Source: Komarekiella delphini-convector SJRDD-AB1 (lineage in GTDB: Bacteria; Cyanobacteriota; Cyanobacteriia; Cyanobacteriales; Nostocaceae). From it: DNA of 64,000 nt. Shown here one piece after another: positions 26,320 through 36,440 of the stretch. Location of the stretch: assembly GCF_014831675.1 (NCBI RefSeq), contig NZ_VJXY01000005.1, positions 62,001-126,000 of the forward strand, in the 5' to 3' direction. How positions within the stretch are numbered: position 1 is the first letter of the stretch; every line of letters begins with the position of its first letter. Made by a program: the position numbers and the translations under genes. The notes under the pieces are model-generated. The model saw nothing but the letters and a program-made list of their open reading frames with translations, searched no databases and was not told the origin of the DNA.

Positions 26320-27618
26320 TTGGTAAATACCACAATAAAAACAACAAAATCACAAGAAATCTTCGCTGCTGCCCAAAATCTCATGCCAGGCGGAGTTAAT
26401 TCTCCAGTGCGTGCTTTTAAATCTGTAGGCGGACAACCCATCGTTTTTGATCACGTTAAAGGTGCGTACATTTGGGATGTAGATGGCAACCGATATATCG
26501 ACTATGTGGGCACTTGGGGGCCAGCAATTTGTGGTCATGCTCATCCAGAAGTGATTGCAGCACTGCATGAAGCCTTGGAAAAAGGTACTAGTTTCGGTGC
26601 GCCCTCAGTGCTGGAAAATGTTCTGGCAGAAATGGTCATCGATGCCGTTCCCAGCATTGAAATGGTAAGATTTGTTAACTCTGGGACTGAGGCTTGCATG
26701 GGAGTTTTGCGGCTGATGCGGGCTTTCACTAAACGCGACAAAATTATCAAATTTGAAGGCTGCTACCACGGTCACGCTGATACGTTTTTAGTGAAGGCGG
26801 GTTCTGGCGTTGCGACACTCGGCTTACCCGACTCCCCAGGAGTACCTAAATCGGCAACTAGCAACACTCTAACTGCTCCTTTCAATGATCTGGAAGCTGT
26901 AAAAGCCTTGTTTGAAGAAAATCGCGACGAAATTGCTGGTGTTATTCTTGAGCCAGTCGTCGGTAATGCTGGCTTTATTTCTCCTGATGCTGGCTTTTTA
27001 GAGGGCTTACGGGAGCTTACCCACGAGCATGGAGCGTTATTGGTGTTTGACGAGGTAATGACAGGCTTCCGCATTGCTTACGGTGGCGCCCAAGAGAAAT
27101 TTAGTGTCACCCCCGATTTAACAACGCTGGGTAAGGTTATCGGTGGTGGCTTGCCAGTAGGAGCGTATGGCGGTCGCCGGGATATCATGTCAATGGTTGC
27201 TCCCGCAGGCCCTATGTATCAAGCTGGCACTCTTTCAGGTAATCCCCTGGCGATGACTGCTGGTATTAAGACTTTGGAATTGCTGCAAAAGCCTGGTACT
27301 TATGAATATCTTGACCGGATTACGCAGAAACTAGCAGATGGGTTACTACAAATTGCCCAAGAAACAGGCCATGCGGCTTGCGGTGGTCAAATTAGCGCCA
27401 TGTTCGGGTTATTCTTTACCTCTGGGCCAGTTCATAATTATGAAGATGCGAAAAAGTCTGATACTGCTAAATTCGGACGGTTCCATCGCGGTATGTTAGA
27501 GGGCGGTGTTTACTTAGCACCTTCTCAGTTTGAGGCTGGATTTACGTCTTTAGCTCACACTGAAGAAGATATTGAGCAAACTTTAGCAGTGGCAAGAGAT
27601 GTAATGTCTAGCTTGTAA
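26320..27618 (+). CDS. hemL: Glutamate-1-semialdehyde 2,1-aminomutase
   Basis: 432 residues. This PLP enzyme of the C5 pathway makes 5-aminolevulinate from glutamate-1-semialdehyde for all tetrapyrroles. Key features are [45 protein letters not shown] and the PLP lysine in [17 protein letters not shown]. The start codon appears to be TTG at 26320, with TAGGAGAG placed 7 bases before it; no in-frame ATG nearby would give the usual N-terminus. Confidence 0.94.
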   Translation: MVNTTIKTTKSQEIFAAAQNLMPGGVNSPVRAFKSVGGQPIVFDHVKGAYIWDVDGNRYIDYVGTWGPAICGHAHPEVIAALHEALEKGTSFGAPSVLENVLAEMVIDAVPSIEMVRFVNSGTEACMGVLRLMRAFTKRDKIIKFEGCYHGHADTFLVKAGSGVATLGLPDSPGVPKSATSNTLTAPFNDLEAVKALFEENRDEIAGVILEPVVGNAGFISPDAGFLEGLRELTHEHGALLVFDEVMTGFRIAYGGAQEKFSVTPDLTTLGKVIGGGLPVGAYGGRRDIMSMVAPAGPMYQAGTLSGNPLAMTAGIKTLELLQKPGTYEYLDRITQKLADGLLQIAQETGHAACGGQISAMFGLFFTSGPVHNYEDAKKSDTAKFGRFHRGMLEGGVYLAPSQFEAGFTSLAHTEEDIEQTLAVARDVMSSL

Positions 27619-27626
27619 CTAAAAAA

Positions 27627-27683
27627 GTGCTGAGTGCTGAGTTCTGAGTCAAGACTACTTTTTTCGGACTTAGCACTCAGCAC
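27627..27683 (+). terminator. Hairpin after hemL
   Basis: GTGCTGAGTGCT (27627-27638) pairs perfectly with AGCACTCAGCAC (27672-27683). It lies 9 bases after hemL and 45 before the converging metallothionein stop, so it may serve both. The GTGCTGAG unit is also a dispersed intergenic repeat (compare 48485-48570). Confidence 0.55.
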
Positions 27684-27727
27684 AACTTCAGTAGACGCTT
27701 CTGCTCAGAATGGTAACTCAGCACTAC

Positions 27728-27889
27728 TTAACAGCCACAGCCTTCGTGACCACAGCCTTGGATGGTTCGATGACCTTCAGCACAGGCTTCAGAGCAATAG
27801 TATTTGCTGTCCTTGTTAATCGCATCTTCAAGTGAAACGATACACAAGCAGGTCGGACAAGCGCATTTCATTTGGTTTACGGTTGTCAT
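27728..27889 (-). CDS. smtA: Bacterial metallothionein
   Basis: 53 residues, nine cysteines: KCACPTCLCIV, YYCSEACAEGH and GCGHEGCGC. This is the SmtA/BmtA pattern, with a central zinc-finger-like fold and terminal Cys/His cluster that bind Zn(II) and Cd(II). Histidines at 40 and 48 match the metal-binding positions of the SmtA family. The start is the ATG at 27887-27889; the stop TAA is at 27728-27730. An SmtB-type operator lies 50 bases upstream. No smtB repressor gene is adjacent. Confidence 0.93.
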   Translation of the reverse strand: MTTVNQMKCACPTCLCIVSLEDAINKDSKYYCSEACAEGHRTIQGCGHEGCGC

Positions 27890-27939
27890 ATTTTTCTCAA
27901 TTTCCTCTTGAGATTACTGTGAAAAGATTACTCTAAAAG

Positions 27940-27959
27940 ATATGAACAGCTATTCATAT
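27940..27959 (-). promoter_or_regulatory. SmtB/ArsR-type metal-responsive operator
   Basis: TGAACAGCTATTCA (27943-27956), extended by ATA and TAT on each side, differs by a single base from the core TGAACA-GT-TATTCA of the Synechococcus smt operator as I recall it. It lies 51 to 70 bases upstream of the metallothionein start, where it would cover the promoter. It should bind an SmtB-like repressor released by zinc. Confidence 0.8.
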
Positions 27960-28313
27960 ATTTATTAATATAACTTAAACTGCTATTGGAGATGGAGAGA
28001 GTAAGTAAGAAGGACGAGTGTTTTTATTTAAATCTACTAATTAAATACACGTAATACTGTTTATTTTTGATAAACGATAAGTTGCAATATTCGCTACGTA
28101 TTCAGACTAAATAATCATCGATAAAAGAGTTTTAAGAGTCAGTACAGTAAATTCTCTTCAGTTTGTTAAAGCTTTAAGTAAACTCAGTATAACTTTAGCA
28201 ACTCTTCAAAGTCTTTCCAGCAAAAATTACCTGGTAAAAGTTGATTCTGCTCTCAATAATGAAATGAGAGTGTAATGCTCCCCGTTATTATTCGTGCAGC
28301 GAGTTGACAGTGC
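27960..28313. other. Divergent promoter spacer
   Basis: About 350 AT-rich bases between the metallothionein operator and the kinase start. No gene or repeat was recognised. Confidence 0.4.
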
Positions 28314-29930
28314 ATGAGCTACTGCTTAAATCCTACCTGTCTCAATCCAGAAAATTTGGCATATAGCCAGATGTGTCAGTCTTGTGGCTCGCGGCTACTG
28401 TTGCGCGATCGCTATCGGGTATTCAAACCATTAGGTCAGGGTGGCTTTGGAGCAACCTTCTTAGCCAATGATCAAGCTTTGCCAGGAGAGCCTAGTTGCG
28501 TGATTAAGCAGCTACGTCCCTCTGGAACCACACCACATGTTTTGCAGATGGCGCGGGAACTCTTTGAGCGAGAAGCTAAAACTTTAGGCAAGATTGGCAA
28601 TCATCCCCAAATACCAAGGCTGCTGGATTATTTTGAAGAACAGGAACAATTCTATTTAGTTCAAGAATACATCAGTGGTGACACCCTTCAACAGGAAATC
28701 AAGCACAACGGTATCTTAAGCGAAACTGGAGTTAAGCAGTTCTTAAGCGAGACATTGCCATTACTGCAATACATTCATGAACGCAAAGTGATTCACCGTG
28801 ATATTAAACCAGCTAATTTGATTCGTCGTACTCAAGATGCCAGAATGGTTCTCATCGACTTTGGAGCTGTAAAAAATCAAGTTAGTCAAGGTGTACCAAG
28901 CCAATCAGGTCACACAGCATTAACTGCCTATGCAATTGGTACTCCTGGTTTTGCTCCTCCAGAACAAATGGCTATGCGTCCGGTTTATGCCAGTGATATC
29001 TATGCGCTGGGGGTAACATGCATTTATCTGCTAACTGGCAAAACCCCTAAAGATTTGGAATACAATCCTACAACGGGTGAGATGATGTGGGAGCAGCTGG
29101 TGCAACTGAGTGACCATTTAATAAATGTACTGAGGAAAATGTTAGATGTATCAGTACGTACTCGCTACCAGTCAGCGGAAGAAGTTCTTAGAGCATTAGA
29201 AATAGAACCATACTTGGAGAGCCTAGCACAGGGTTTGCTCAGTAAATCCGATGCTGGTGTTAAAGAGCGAACATATAATCACCGGGATAATTCTGCTGTT
29301 TTGTGCAGTAACCCTTCTGCTGCTGCCAACACAGGCATGGCGCAGGTAGCGGCAGCAATTCGTGCTAGACGAGCTAGGGTAGCAGAAGCCGCTGGATCAC
29401 AAGCAGGGGGAATGCATCAGGGGCCTGTGATGGCTAAATCAACGACTTTGGCTAATAGCAACAGTCATGGTTCACAAATTCCCAATTCTAGAGTTGAGCG
29501 TAAGTTAGATACCCAAAGTTTGCTAACAGCTTATCTGAAGGGGAGACGGGATTTTGCTCTACATAATTTAAGTTTGCTGAACCTGCAAGGTGTTGACTTA
29601 TCGGGAACAAATTTTCACTCCTCTCAATTGCAAAAAACTAATCTCCAGGGAGCTAATCTCTACAATAGTGACTTTGGCAGAGCCAGCCTCACTCGCTCCA
29701 ATCTTAAAGACGCTAATTTGACCAAAGCTTACTTCAACCATGCTGATTTGGAAGGAGCAGATCTGCGAGGTGCAGACCTAAGCCATGCTCATTTGAGCAA
29801 TGCCAATCTCCGGGGAGCTAATTTGTGTGGTGCTAATCTGACTGGTGCTAAAATTTCCGATGAGCAGATGGCACTAGCAAAAACGAATTGGATGACTGTG
29901 CGCCCCAATGGTAAACGAGGTTTGTTGTGA
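28314..29930 (+). CDS. Serine/threonine kinase with zinc ribbon and pentapeptide repeats
   Basis: 538 residues. Cysteines at 4, 9, 21 and 24 form an N-terminal zinc ribbon. The kinase domain spans about 33-300: glycine loop GQGGFGATF, Lys65, HRDIKPANL and DFG, followed by an APE-like APPEQMA. A low-complexity Ala/Ser linker (about 325-400) leads to pentapeptide repeats from about 425 to 515 (A-N-L-x-x: DLSGTNFHSS, ANLYNSDFG, ADLEGADLRGADLSHAHL). Such proteins are soluble Hanks-type kinases with a beta-helix protein-binding tail; the targets are unknown. The start is ATG at 28314. Confidence 0.9.
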   Translation: MSYCLNPTCLNPENLAYSQMCQSCGSRLLLRDRYRVFKPLGQGGFGATFLANDQALPGEPSCVIKQLRPSGTTPHVLQMARELFEREAKTLGKIGNHPQIPRLLDYFEEQEQFYLVQEYISGDTLQQEIKHNGILSETGVKQFLSETLPLLQYIHERKVIHRDIKPANLIRRTQDARMVLIDFGAVKNQVSQGVPSQSGHTALTAYAIGTPGFAPPEQMAMRPVYASDIYALGVTCIYLLTGKTPKDLEYNPTTGEMMWEQLVQLSDHLINVLRKMLDVSVRTRYQSAEEVLRALEIEPYLESLAQGLLSKSDAGVKERTYNHRDNSAVLCSNPSAAANTGMAQVAAAIRARRARVAEAAGSQAGGMHQGPVMAKSTTLANSNSHGSQIPNSRVERKLDTQSLLTAYLKGRRDFALHNLSLLNLQGVDLSGTNFHSSQLQKTNLQGANLYNSDFGRASLTRSNLKDANLTKAYFNHADLEGADLRGADLSHAHLSNANLRGANLCGANLTGAKISDEQMALAKTNWMTVRPNGKRGLL

Positions 29931-30424
29931 TTTGAGATTTTTAGATTAGTTCAGTCTCAATGGAGCATCTCATGTTTGCAAATTGGGAAAGAATGTCTTG
30001 TGTGAAAAATTGATTACAGTTTAACAATATTAAATTTTATAAAATATAATGCTATGGCAGTTATGCTTAGTATGACCTTAATTTCCTAATCCATAATTTT
30101 ATTCAAGGTTACATAGCAAAACTACGTAGTTGTTTTACTAGTTCTTAATCAAATCTTCATATTGTTGAGATTTTACAAATAACAAAGATTTATTTACAAT
30201 AAAAAACGAAGTATCACAATAATTTTTTAGAAAAACTTATCATGATGCTTGTGACTATGAATAGCAGGGAAACTCTAATTTAAAAGTTGTAAAACTTCAC
30301 GCTCTGAAATAGTTCAAATTTTCAGTTAACAGCGGAAAATAAAAAAGCAAAAGCAATTATCCCTGATTGTCGGCTGAGACAAAATATTCATGACCGAAAT
30401 CAGGCAATACAAGGCTTATCTATA
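29931..30424. other. AT-rich spacer
   Basis: About 490 very AT-rich bases between the kinase and the FHA gene. No gene, terminator with clear stem, or repeat was recognised. Confidence 0.35.
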
Positions 30425-31156
30425 ATGGCTGACTTTGCACAAACGGAAATACAACGACGATTAAGTTTATATCAGGTATTCCTCAAGTTGTATGAATACC
30501 ATAGCAGCCTTTTAGATGAAATTCTTCAGCTAGAAAACGTATATCAGCCGTCGCTGACAAAGGTGAAGCCCTGTTATGTAAATGGTGTAGTAGATACTAC
30601 TGCTGTTTATTTAATAACTAACTTATGCGAAAATGAAACACAAACTTTACGACAGCCACAACAAATTTGGACAATAGGTCGCGATCGCAGTAGTGGCATC
30701 CGCATTGCTGATAGTTATCTGTCTCGTCGCCACGCCGCTATTCAATTTATTGACCAAGGTTTCTATTTAGTTGACTTTAACAGCACTAATGGCTCGTTTG
30801 TAAATGGCGAACGCGCTTACCAGCCACTCAAGCTCAAAGATGGCGATCGCATCAAGTTAGGCAGTATGAGTTTCAATTTTTTCATAAATCATACTTACCG
30901 TATTTTGCCAACTGTAGCAATGGAGTTATTGATGCAGCTTGTGCCTAGAATTGGTAGCAATCCAGTAGAAATATCTACTTACGTCCGTAACAGACAACAG
31001 CCAATGTCTGAAAATCCAGATGATACTTTAGCTATCGCCAACAACTCTAACTTGTGTAAGAAGTTAGAACATTGGCACAATGCCTTAAGCACAGAGCAAA
31101 AGTCAGAAATTTTAGATCGCTTTTTAAGTAGACAAATATCATACAATCCCAAATAA
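30425..31156 (+). CDS. FHA-domain protein
   Basis: 243 residues. An FHA phosphothreonine-binding domain covers about 75-155, with the conserved GRDRSSGIRI, SRRHAAI and NSTNGSFVNG motifs. The N- and C-terminal parts match nothing I recognise. FHA proteins read phosphothreonine marks, so the kinase gene 500 bases upstream on the same strand is an obvious possible partner, but that is inference from position only. Confidence 0.88.
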   Translation: MADFAQTEIQRRLSLYQVFLKLYEYHSSLLDEILQLENVYQPSLTKVKPCYVNGVVDTTAVYLITNLCENETQTLRQPQQIWTIGRDRSSGIRIADSYLSRRHAAIQFIDQGFYLVDFNSTNGSFVNGERAYQPLKLKDGDRIKLGSMSFNFFINHTYRILPTVAMELLMQLVPRIGSNPVEISTYVRNRQQPMSENPDDTLAIANNSNLCKKLEHWHNALSTEQKSEILDRFLSRQISYNPK

Positions 31157-31215
31157 CAGGCTGTATGAAGGTAGATGAGGTTTTCTACGTCTCCTGTTTT
31201 ACCCCGAACTTATGG

Positions 31216-31241
31216 TGATGAGCAGCAAGTGCCGCTCATCA
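31216..31241. terminator. Hairpin between FHA gene and recA
   Basis: TGATGAGC pairs with GCTCATCA across a 10-base loop. It sits between the converging FHA and recA genes, with an AATTTT sequence on the right side, so it may work in either direction. Confidence 0.5.
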
Positions 31242-31257
31242 ATAATTTTCACTACTG

Positions 31258-32331
31258 TTATTCTTCTTCCTCTAAATCGGCTTCTTCCTCTTCTTCACTA
31301 GTCTTAGTTACGGAGTTAGCAGAAACAACAGCTCCTTTGTCTAGCTTTTCACGTACTAATTGCTTAATTTGTTCAGCAAATTCCGGTTTTTCTTCTAGGT
31401 ACTTGATAGCGTTGTCTCGACCTTGGGAAATGTTGTCACTGTTGTAGCTATACCAAGCTCCCTTGCGGACAAGCACGCCAGTCTCTTCTGCCAAGTCTAC
31501 AATACAACCCAAGGTAGAAATTCCTTTGCCAAAAATAATGTCAAATTCCGCAATCCTAAAGGGTGGAGCTACTTTATTTTTAGCAACTTTAACTTTGACG
31601 CGATTACCAAATTCGTCAGTGCCTTTTTTCAAGGTTTGAATTCGGCGAATATCCAAGCGTACCGAAGCGTAAAACTTCAACGCATTACCGCCAGTTGTTG
31701 TTTCTGGGCTACCGTAGGTAACACCAATTTTTTGTCGCAGCTGGTTGATGAAAATTACAGTGCAGCCAGATTTTCCAATATTACCAGTAATTTTACGCAG
31801 AGCTTGGCTCATCAATCGTGCTTGAAGACCAACATGAGCATCACCCATATCGCCCTCAATTTCAGCGCGGGGAACCAATGCTGCTACTGAGTCAATGACT
31901 ACAATATCAACTGCGGCGGAGCGAACAAGCTGATCGACAATTTCTAAAGCTGATTCACCAGTATCAGGTTGAGAAATAAGTAAATTGTTGATATCCACAC
32001 CTAGTGCAGCAGAGTAGGCGGGGTCAAGGGCGTGTTCAGCATCGACATAAGCGGCAATACCACCATTTCGTTGCACTTCAGCGACCGCATGTAGCGCTAC
32101 TGTAGTCTTCCCGGAACTTTCCGGCCCATAAATCTCAATCACTCGTCCTTTGGGTAAACCGCCACCCAATGCTAAATCTAGGGTGAGCGCTCCACTAGAA
32201 ATTGTCTCCACCCGCATCCGGGTAGCATCGCCCAGGCGCATGATTGCTCCTTTACCAAAGCTGCGCTCTATTTGGTTGAGTACCATATTCAGCGCTTTTT
32301 GCTTGCCAGAAGTATCGGTGTTGATAGCCAT
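31258..32331 (-). CDS. recA: Recombinase RecA
   Basis: 357 residues. Full RecA core: Walker [10 protein letters not shown] near residue 66, Walker [10 protein letters not shown], the DNA-binding loop with [12 protein letters not shown], and NQLRQKIGV. The tail is acidic ([12 protein letters not shown]), as in most RecA proteins. It forms filaments on single-stranded DNA for recombination and repair. No LexA-type operator was identified upstream. Confidence 0.97.
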   Translation of the reverse strand: MAINTDTSGKQKALNMVLNQIERSFGKGAIMRLGDATRMRVETISSGALTLDLALGGGLPKGRVIEIYGPESSGKTTVALHAVAEVQRNGGIAAYVDAEHALDPAYSAALGVDINNLLISQPDTGESALEIVDQLVRSAAVDIVVIDSVAALVPRAEIEGDMGDAHVGLQARLMSQALRKITGNIGKSGCTVIFINQLRQKIGVTYGSPETTTGGNALKFYASVRLDIRRIQTLKKGTDEFGNRVKVKVAKNKVAPPFRIAEFDIIFGKGISTLGCIVDLAEETGVLVRKGAWYSYNSDNISQGRDNAIKYLEEKPEFAEQIKQLVREKLDKGAVVSANSVTKTSEEEEEADLEEEE

Positions 32332-33539
32332 TCCTGCCTCTAAATATATGGATTTTATGGATTTAAGGATTGATTGTTGGGTTCGGAGCTTGAGTAGAAC
32401 AGATATACTATTTTAGCCAGAAAATTCTGGAATAGGACTTCTCATCTTAAAAAAGGGTGTGACAAGATCGTAACTTGATCGCTACCCAATCGCTAGCTGA
32501 TTTAGGTAGTCCTGAACAATGATACCAACTTGCATTCAGAGATAGCTTCTTTTGGCTGGATAAGCAAAGGATTTTCAAAGAAAAGATTATTCAAACAATA
32601 CTGACTGTTAGTAGAATCTTACTCGTAAGCTGCGGTAGGAGCTAAATTAGGAGCGAGCCAATGCAAATCAGCATATCATCTACAGGGCTTCATTGGCTAA
32701 AGGGAAGATTATAGACGGCTTGTAGTGTGGTGTTGAAGGGATTTCAAAGCTTTAGGATCAAAGACTTCTTGAGTCAAAGTTTAGAGAATCTATACTTTAT
32801 ACTCTATGCGGGACGGCTTTCTTCCTTGCCTAGTTCGCGTAGCGGCACGTTAGCGAACGCGAAAGCGTCTCGTAGACAAAAGAGGCGGGACAAAACCCAG
32901 TACAAGTACAGAATTACCACCGCTTTTAATAAAGAATATTCTTATTATCTTGTTTTTTCAGATATAGAATATATTCATAACTACGATATTATTCTAAGTT
33001 TATATACTTGATATTTATATCTTAAATTAGTTAAGCTTTAAAATAAAACATTAGACGTTTTTTAGCTTTTCAAATATCTTATACTTCAATTAATAAAATA
33101 TAAGTTTTTGATGTATAAAAATGATTACTGAGAATATCTTTTACATGAATATTGTCTAATATATTGCCATAATAAAGTCATAAAATTTTGAGATGGGATC
33201 GCCAAATCTCTTCAAATCTGATAACATCGAGTCACCGCTGTGGGGCGGCATAGCTTACCTTAGAAAAGTTGTTTGGTGTCTACGTCAAATCGCTAGATAA
33301 CCAAAATTCTTATGCAAAACCCTGCTCGGATATAGCCGTCAGGAAAATTGAATTGGCGCTTCTAAGAACTGGCTTCAACATTTCAGCCTCAAGAAGTCGT
33401 TCCAGCTTCAATTTTCATCAACAGAAGTGCTTGGTTTTGCACTTCTGCTATTTCACATTTAATTGTTTTTTAACATTTGCTCCTCATCATGACACACAGA
33501 TCAATTAATCGCTTCAATTACTCAATCTGGAGATAGATA
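32332..33539. other. Long spacer with repeats and structured segment
   Basis: 1.2 kb without a gene that I can support. It includes a GC-rich dispersed repeat at about 32808-32890 (TTCGCGTAGCGGCACG, AGCGAACGCGAAAGCG), an ATACCAACTTGCATTCAG segment near 32522 that resembles one near 1075, a very AT-rich block at 32920-33180, and the folded segment at 33343-33447 described separately. Confidence 0.45.
33343..33447 (+). ncRNA. Structured segment, possible small RNA or leader
   Basis: GAAAATTGAA (33343-33352) pairs perfectly with TTCAATTTTC (33407-33416), and inside it CTTCT pairs with AGAAG and CTGG with CCAG. Directly after comes a second hairpin, CAGAAGTGC with GCACTTCTG (33422-33447). It lies about 95 bases before the BON lipoprotein. 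Transcription is not shown by the sequence; it could be a small RNA, a leader structure or a repeat. Confidence 0.4.
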
Positions 33540-34013
33540 ATGAATAAGCTAATTCTGTTTCTAGTTAGTAGCGTTTTGGTAATTAATACCTTTGGCTGCC
33601 AAGAGGCTCCTAAAACTGGTTCAGAAACTCCTAGTACTACTAATGAAGCTGCTCAAGTCCCAGCCAAATCGGCTTCTCAAACAACTCAAACTAAAGATAA
33701 AACTGCTAAACTTCCAGGAACACAAACTACTCCTTCAGTAGCTAGCACAGATACTAAAAAAACAGAAGTACAAAAATCTACCACCTCTACTACTAAAGTT
33801 GGAGGCGACTTAAAAACCGAAGTTAGCAAAAAGTTGAAGCAAGGCTTACCTGGCAATAAGTTAGAAGTTGAAAACAAAGAAGGTGATATTGTCCTTAAAG
33901 GCACAGCTACTTCCCAAGAAGAACTCCAGAAAGCTGAAACCCTTGTCAAAGAAGTTAAAGGTGTGAAGAATGTGAAGGTGGAAGCGAAAGTTGAACCTGT
34001 AAAAAAGTCCTAG
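33540..34013 (+). CDS. BON-domain lipoprotein
   Basis: 157 residues. A signal peptide ends in a lipobox-like VINTFGC with the acceptor Cys20. A Thr/Lys-rich disordered stretch (21-90) leads to a BON domain (about 95-152: LKTEVSKKLKQGLPGNKLEVE, GDIVLKGTATSQEEL, GVKNVKVEAKV). BON domains bind phospholipid membranes or span the periplasm. The start is the ATG at 33540, preceded by GGAG 9 bases upstream. Confidence 0.85.
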   Translation: MNKLILFLVSSVLVINTFGCQEAPKTGSETPSTTNEAAQVPAKSASQTTQTKDKTAKLPGTQTTPSVASTDTKKTEVQKSTTSTTKVGGDLKTEVSKKLKQGLPGNKLEVENKEGDIVLKGTATSQEELQKAETLVKEVKGVKNVKVEAKVEPVKKS

Positions 34014-34343
34014 AACTGGAAATTAGGGACTAGATACTGGATACTGGGTACTAGGAGGACGAGGGGGAATTATTGAGCAGATTTCTCCCTTGTCTCTTTC
34101 CAATACCTGATATTTGTACCTTGAATTGATTACTGTCAAATATAAAACCTGTATACAAATATCTCACTTATAAATGAAATAGATGTTTATTAAAAGCATA
34201 ATGTAAAGAATCGTTACTGGATCTGATTAGTCTGTACTCCATAAAGAGAATTGCTGTACTTTGATGCATTATTGCTGAGTTCATCCCGTTCTGGTAACGT
34301 CTGAGCTAGGGCTGTCCAGCCAATTCTGTATCAAAGACTAAAT
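34014..34343. other. Spacer with heptamer-like repeats
   Basis: Begins with imperfect ACTGGAT/ACTAGGA heptamer-type repeats (34015-34060), then ordinary AT-rich DNA. No gene seen. Confidence 0.4.
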
Positions 34344-35312
34344 ATGAAAGTACTTGTGAATCTAAGAGGTTATCTAGCGTACTTATCTGCATTGAAGAAA
34401 GCGAGTGTGTGTAAAACAAGTGCGATCGCTTGTCTGAGTCTGATGTTTCCTACATTTATGCCTGATGTAGCTGCGGCAGAAACCGTGATGCAAAAAGTGG
34501 CACGGACTGGTATACTAACTGCTGGCACTAGTAAAGATGCGCTTCCTTTCGCCTCCTCTGACAATCAAGGGAAGTTGACTGGTTATTCTGTGGATATGCT
34601 GGCTCTTATCAAAGAACAGTTAGAAAAAGAATTGGGCAAAAAAATCCAACTGAAATTAGTCGGACTTACCCCGGCAGAACGTATTCCCAAAATAGTTAAC
34701 CGCCAAGTTGATATTGTTTGCGACGCTACCAGCTTCACATGGGAGCGGGATAAAAAAGTGGATTTTTCGGTCAGTTATGGTGTTACTGGCACGCAGTTAT
34801 TGGTTAAGAAGGGGAGTAATTTGGGTTCTCCTGAATCCTTAATTAACAAGCGAATTGGTGTGCTGGCACAAACTACTAATGAACTGGCAATTAAGCGAGC
34901 ACAACCCAAAGCTAAACTAGTGTACTTGAAAACTAGGGCAGAGGGATTTGCTGGTTTGCAACAGGGCAAAATTGATGCTTTCGCATCCGATAGTATCCTG
35001 TTGGAGGGATGGTTGCAAAAAGCGAAAAATTCTGATGCTTTTGCGATCGCTCCTGATCGCCCCCTTTCACAAGAGGGGATTGCTTGCATGGTTCCTGAAG
35101 ATAACTCTAAATTCCTGGACTCGGTGAACTATTCGCTTGTCAAGTTCATGCAAGGATTTGTGAATGGTAATCAACGATATGTCGCTATTTTTGATCGCTC
35201 GTTCGGTTCACAAGGAGCCGTTTTTCTGAATCGCGATTTACGAGATTTATTTTTGGAAACCATGCAACTGGTTATAGAATTCCGTGAAGAGATTCCCAAG
35301 GGTGACTTGTGA
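34344..35312 (+). CDS. Periplasmic amino-acid-type solute-binding protein
   Basis: 322 residues. A signal peptide ends near VAAAETV (about residue 46). The mature part is a type 2 (family 3, amino-acid) binding fold: GILTAGTSKDALPFAS, GYSVDMLALI, VDIVCDATSFTWERDKKVDFSV, LINKRIGVLAQTTNE and QGKIDAFASDSILL. The ligand is unknown and no permease or ATPase is adjacent, so it may serve a transporter encoded elsewhere. Confidence 0.85.
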   Translation: MKVLVNLRGYLAYLSALKKASVCKTSAIACLSLMFPTFMPDVAAAETVMQKVARTGILTAGTSKDALPFASSDNQGKLTGYSVDMLALIKEQLEKELGKKIQLKLVGLTPAERIPKIVNRQVDIVCDATSFTWERDKKVDFSVSYGVTGTQLLVKKGSNLGSPESLINKRIGVLAQTTNELAIKRAQPKAKLVYLKTRAEGFAGLQQGKIDAFASDSILLEGWLQKAKNSDAFAIAPDRPLSQEGIACMVPEDNSKFLDSVNYSLVKFMQGFVNGNQRYVAIFDRSFGSQGAVFLNRDLRDLFLETMQLVIEFREEIPKGDL

Positions 35313-35345
35313 GAAGTGCAGATATCTTGTGTATCCCGCTACTAG

Positions 35346-36440
35346 TTAACGAACTGTTCCTCTTAATGATTCAGCATTAACAGGTTTAATTAGGTAAGTC
35401 TGCAACAAATGCCAAACGATGGAGATTATTAGGGGTAATTTTTGGCAGAATTTGAGAATTGGTGAGCGTAGCTTGCCGCTGTAGGCATCGCTCTGACTAA
35501 TCTCTGCCAGTTTCAGATTAAGCTCTGAACACTGCTCCAACCGCCGGAAAAACTTAGGGTGATTTGTATTCAAAATCAGGGGAAATGCCCGTGCAGCAGT
35601 GTTATTCGTCTCTTGAATAACTCTGGTATTATATTCGCGTGGGTCTATCCCAATGGATTGATAAAACGTTGCCCGTTCAAATACTGTCAAAGTATGGGTA
35701 GCAAATACACTCAACAAGAAGAAACGCACCCACAACTGCGCCTTCCAATTGTTCCATAGTTGAGGTTGCGACAGCAGCAACGCTTTGAAAAAATCCCCAT
35801 GTCGATTTTCATCCTGACACCAACTCTCAAACTTACGGAACAACGGATAAATTTGGTGTTCTGGATGTTTTTCCATGTGACGATACACTAGGATGTAGCG
35901 CCAGTAGCCAATTTTCTCAGATAAATAGACTGTGTAAATAATCCACTCTGGCGGAAAGAAGGTATAAGTGCGATTTTTAGTTAAATAACTCAAGTCAAGC
36001 GTAAGATTAAAATCTGCCATTGACTTATTCAGAAATCCCGCATGGCGTGCTTCATCCCGTGCCATAAAATTAAAAGCTTCTGCCAAAATAGGGTTACGAT
36101 TTTTCAGTCGGCGCGATAACTCTTTGAATAGCAAAAATCCAGAAAACTCTGAGGTACAAGAGCGTTCTAAAAAGTCAATGAAAGCGCGGCGCGTTTCCCC
36201 ATCAATGTGATCCCAACACTGCTGAAATTCTTTATCGCGTACAAAGTGATTGCGGTTATAGTCTGCTCGTAACTCCTCTACAATTGCTTGTAACTCCATC
36301 TCTTGCGCCGAAATATCCAACTGCGCCACAGCCTCGAAGTCAGTAGTATAAAACCGAGGTGTTAATAATGTTTCTTGAACAGGCACTTTTACACCTGGTT
36401 TCGGCAACTTAGGTTGAGGGGTTTCCAGAGACTTAACCAT
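35346..36440 (-). CDS. acsF: Magnesium-protoporphyrin IX monomethyl ester oxidative cyclase
   Basis: 364 residues. A di-iron carboxylate protein that uses O2 to form the isocyclic ring of protochlorophyllide. Two ExxH motifs are visible: ARDEARHAGF and CQDENRHGDF, with SEFSGFLLFKEL supplying a further glutamate. It is divergent from hemN with a 435-base spacer. Cyanobacteria often keep two cyclases, one for low oxygen, and in Synechocystis the low-oxygen copy is clustered with hemN. That makes this copy a candidate for the micro-oxic isoform, though sequence alone does not prove it. No haem oxygenase gene lies between. Confidence 0.92.
   Translation of the reverse strand: MVKSLETPQPKLPKPGVKVPVQETLLTPRFYTTDFEAVAQLDISAQEMELQAIVEELRADYNRNHFVRDKEFQQCWDHIDGETRRAFIDFLERSCTSEFSGFLLFKELSRRLKNRNPILAEAFNFMARDEARHAGFLNKSMADFNLTLDLSYLTKNRTYTFFPPEWIIYTVYLSEKIGYWRYILVYRHMEKHPEHQIYPLFRKFESWCQDENRHGDFFKALLLSQPQLWNNWKAQLWVRFFLLSVFATHTLTVFERATFYQSIGIDPREYNTRVIQETNNTAARAFPLILNTNHPKFFRRLEQCSELNLKLAEISQSDAYSGKLRSPILKFCQKLPLIISIVWHLLQTYLIKPVNAESLRGTVR

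Noticed and set aside
32727-33011. 94-codon frame in the spacer after recA
   Set aside because: It crosses a dispersed GC-rich repeat and an AT-rich block, with no family pattern or ribosome site.
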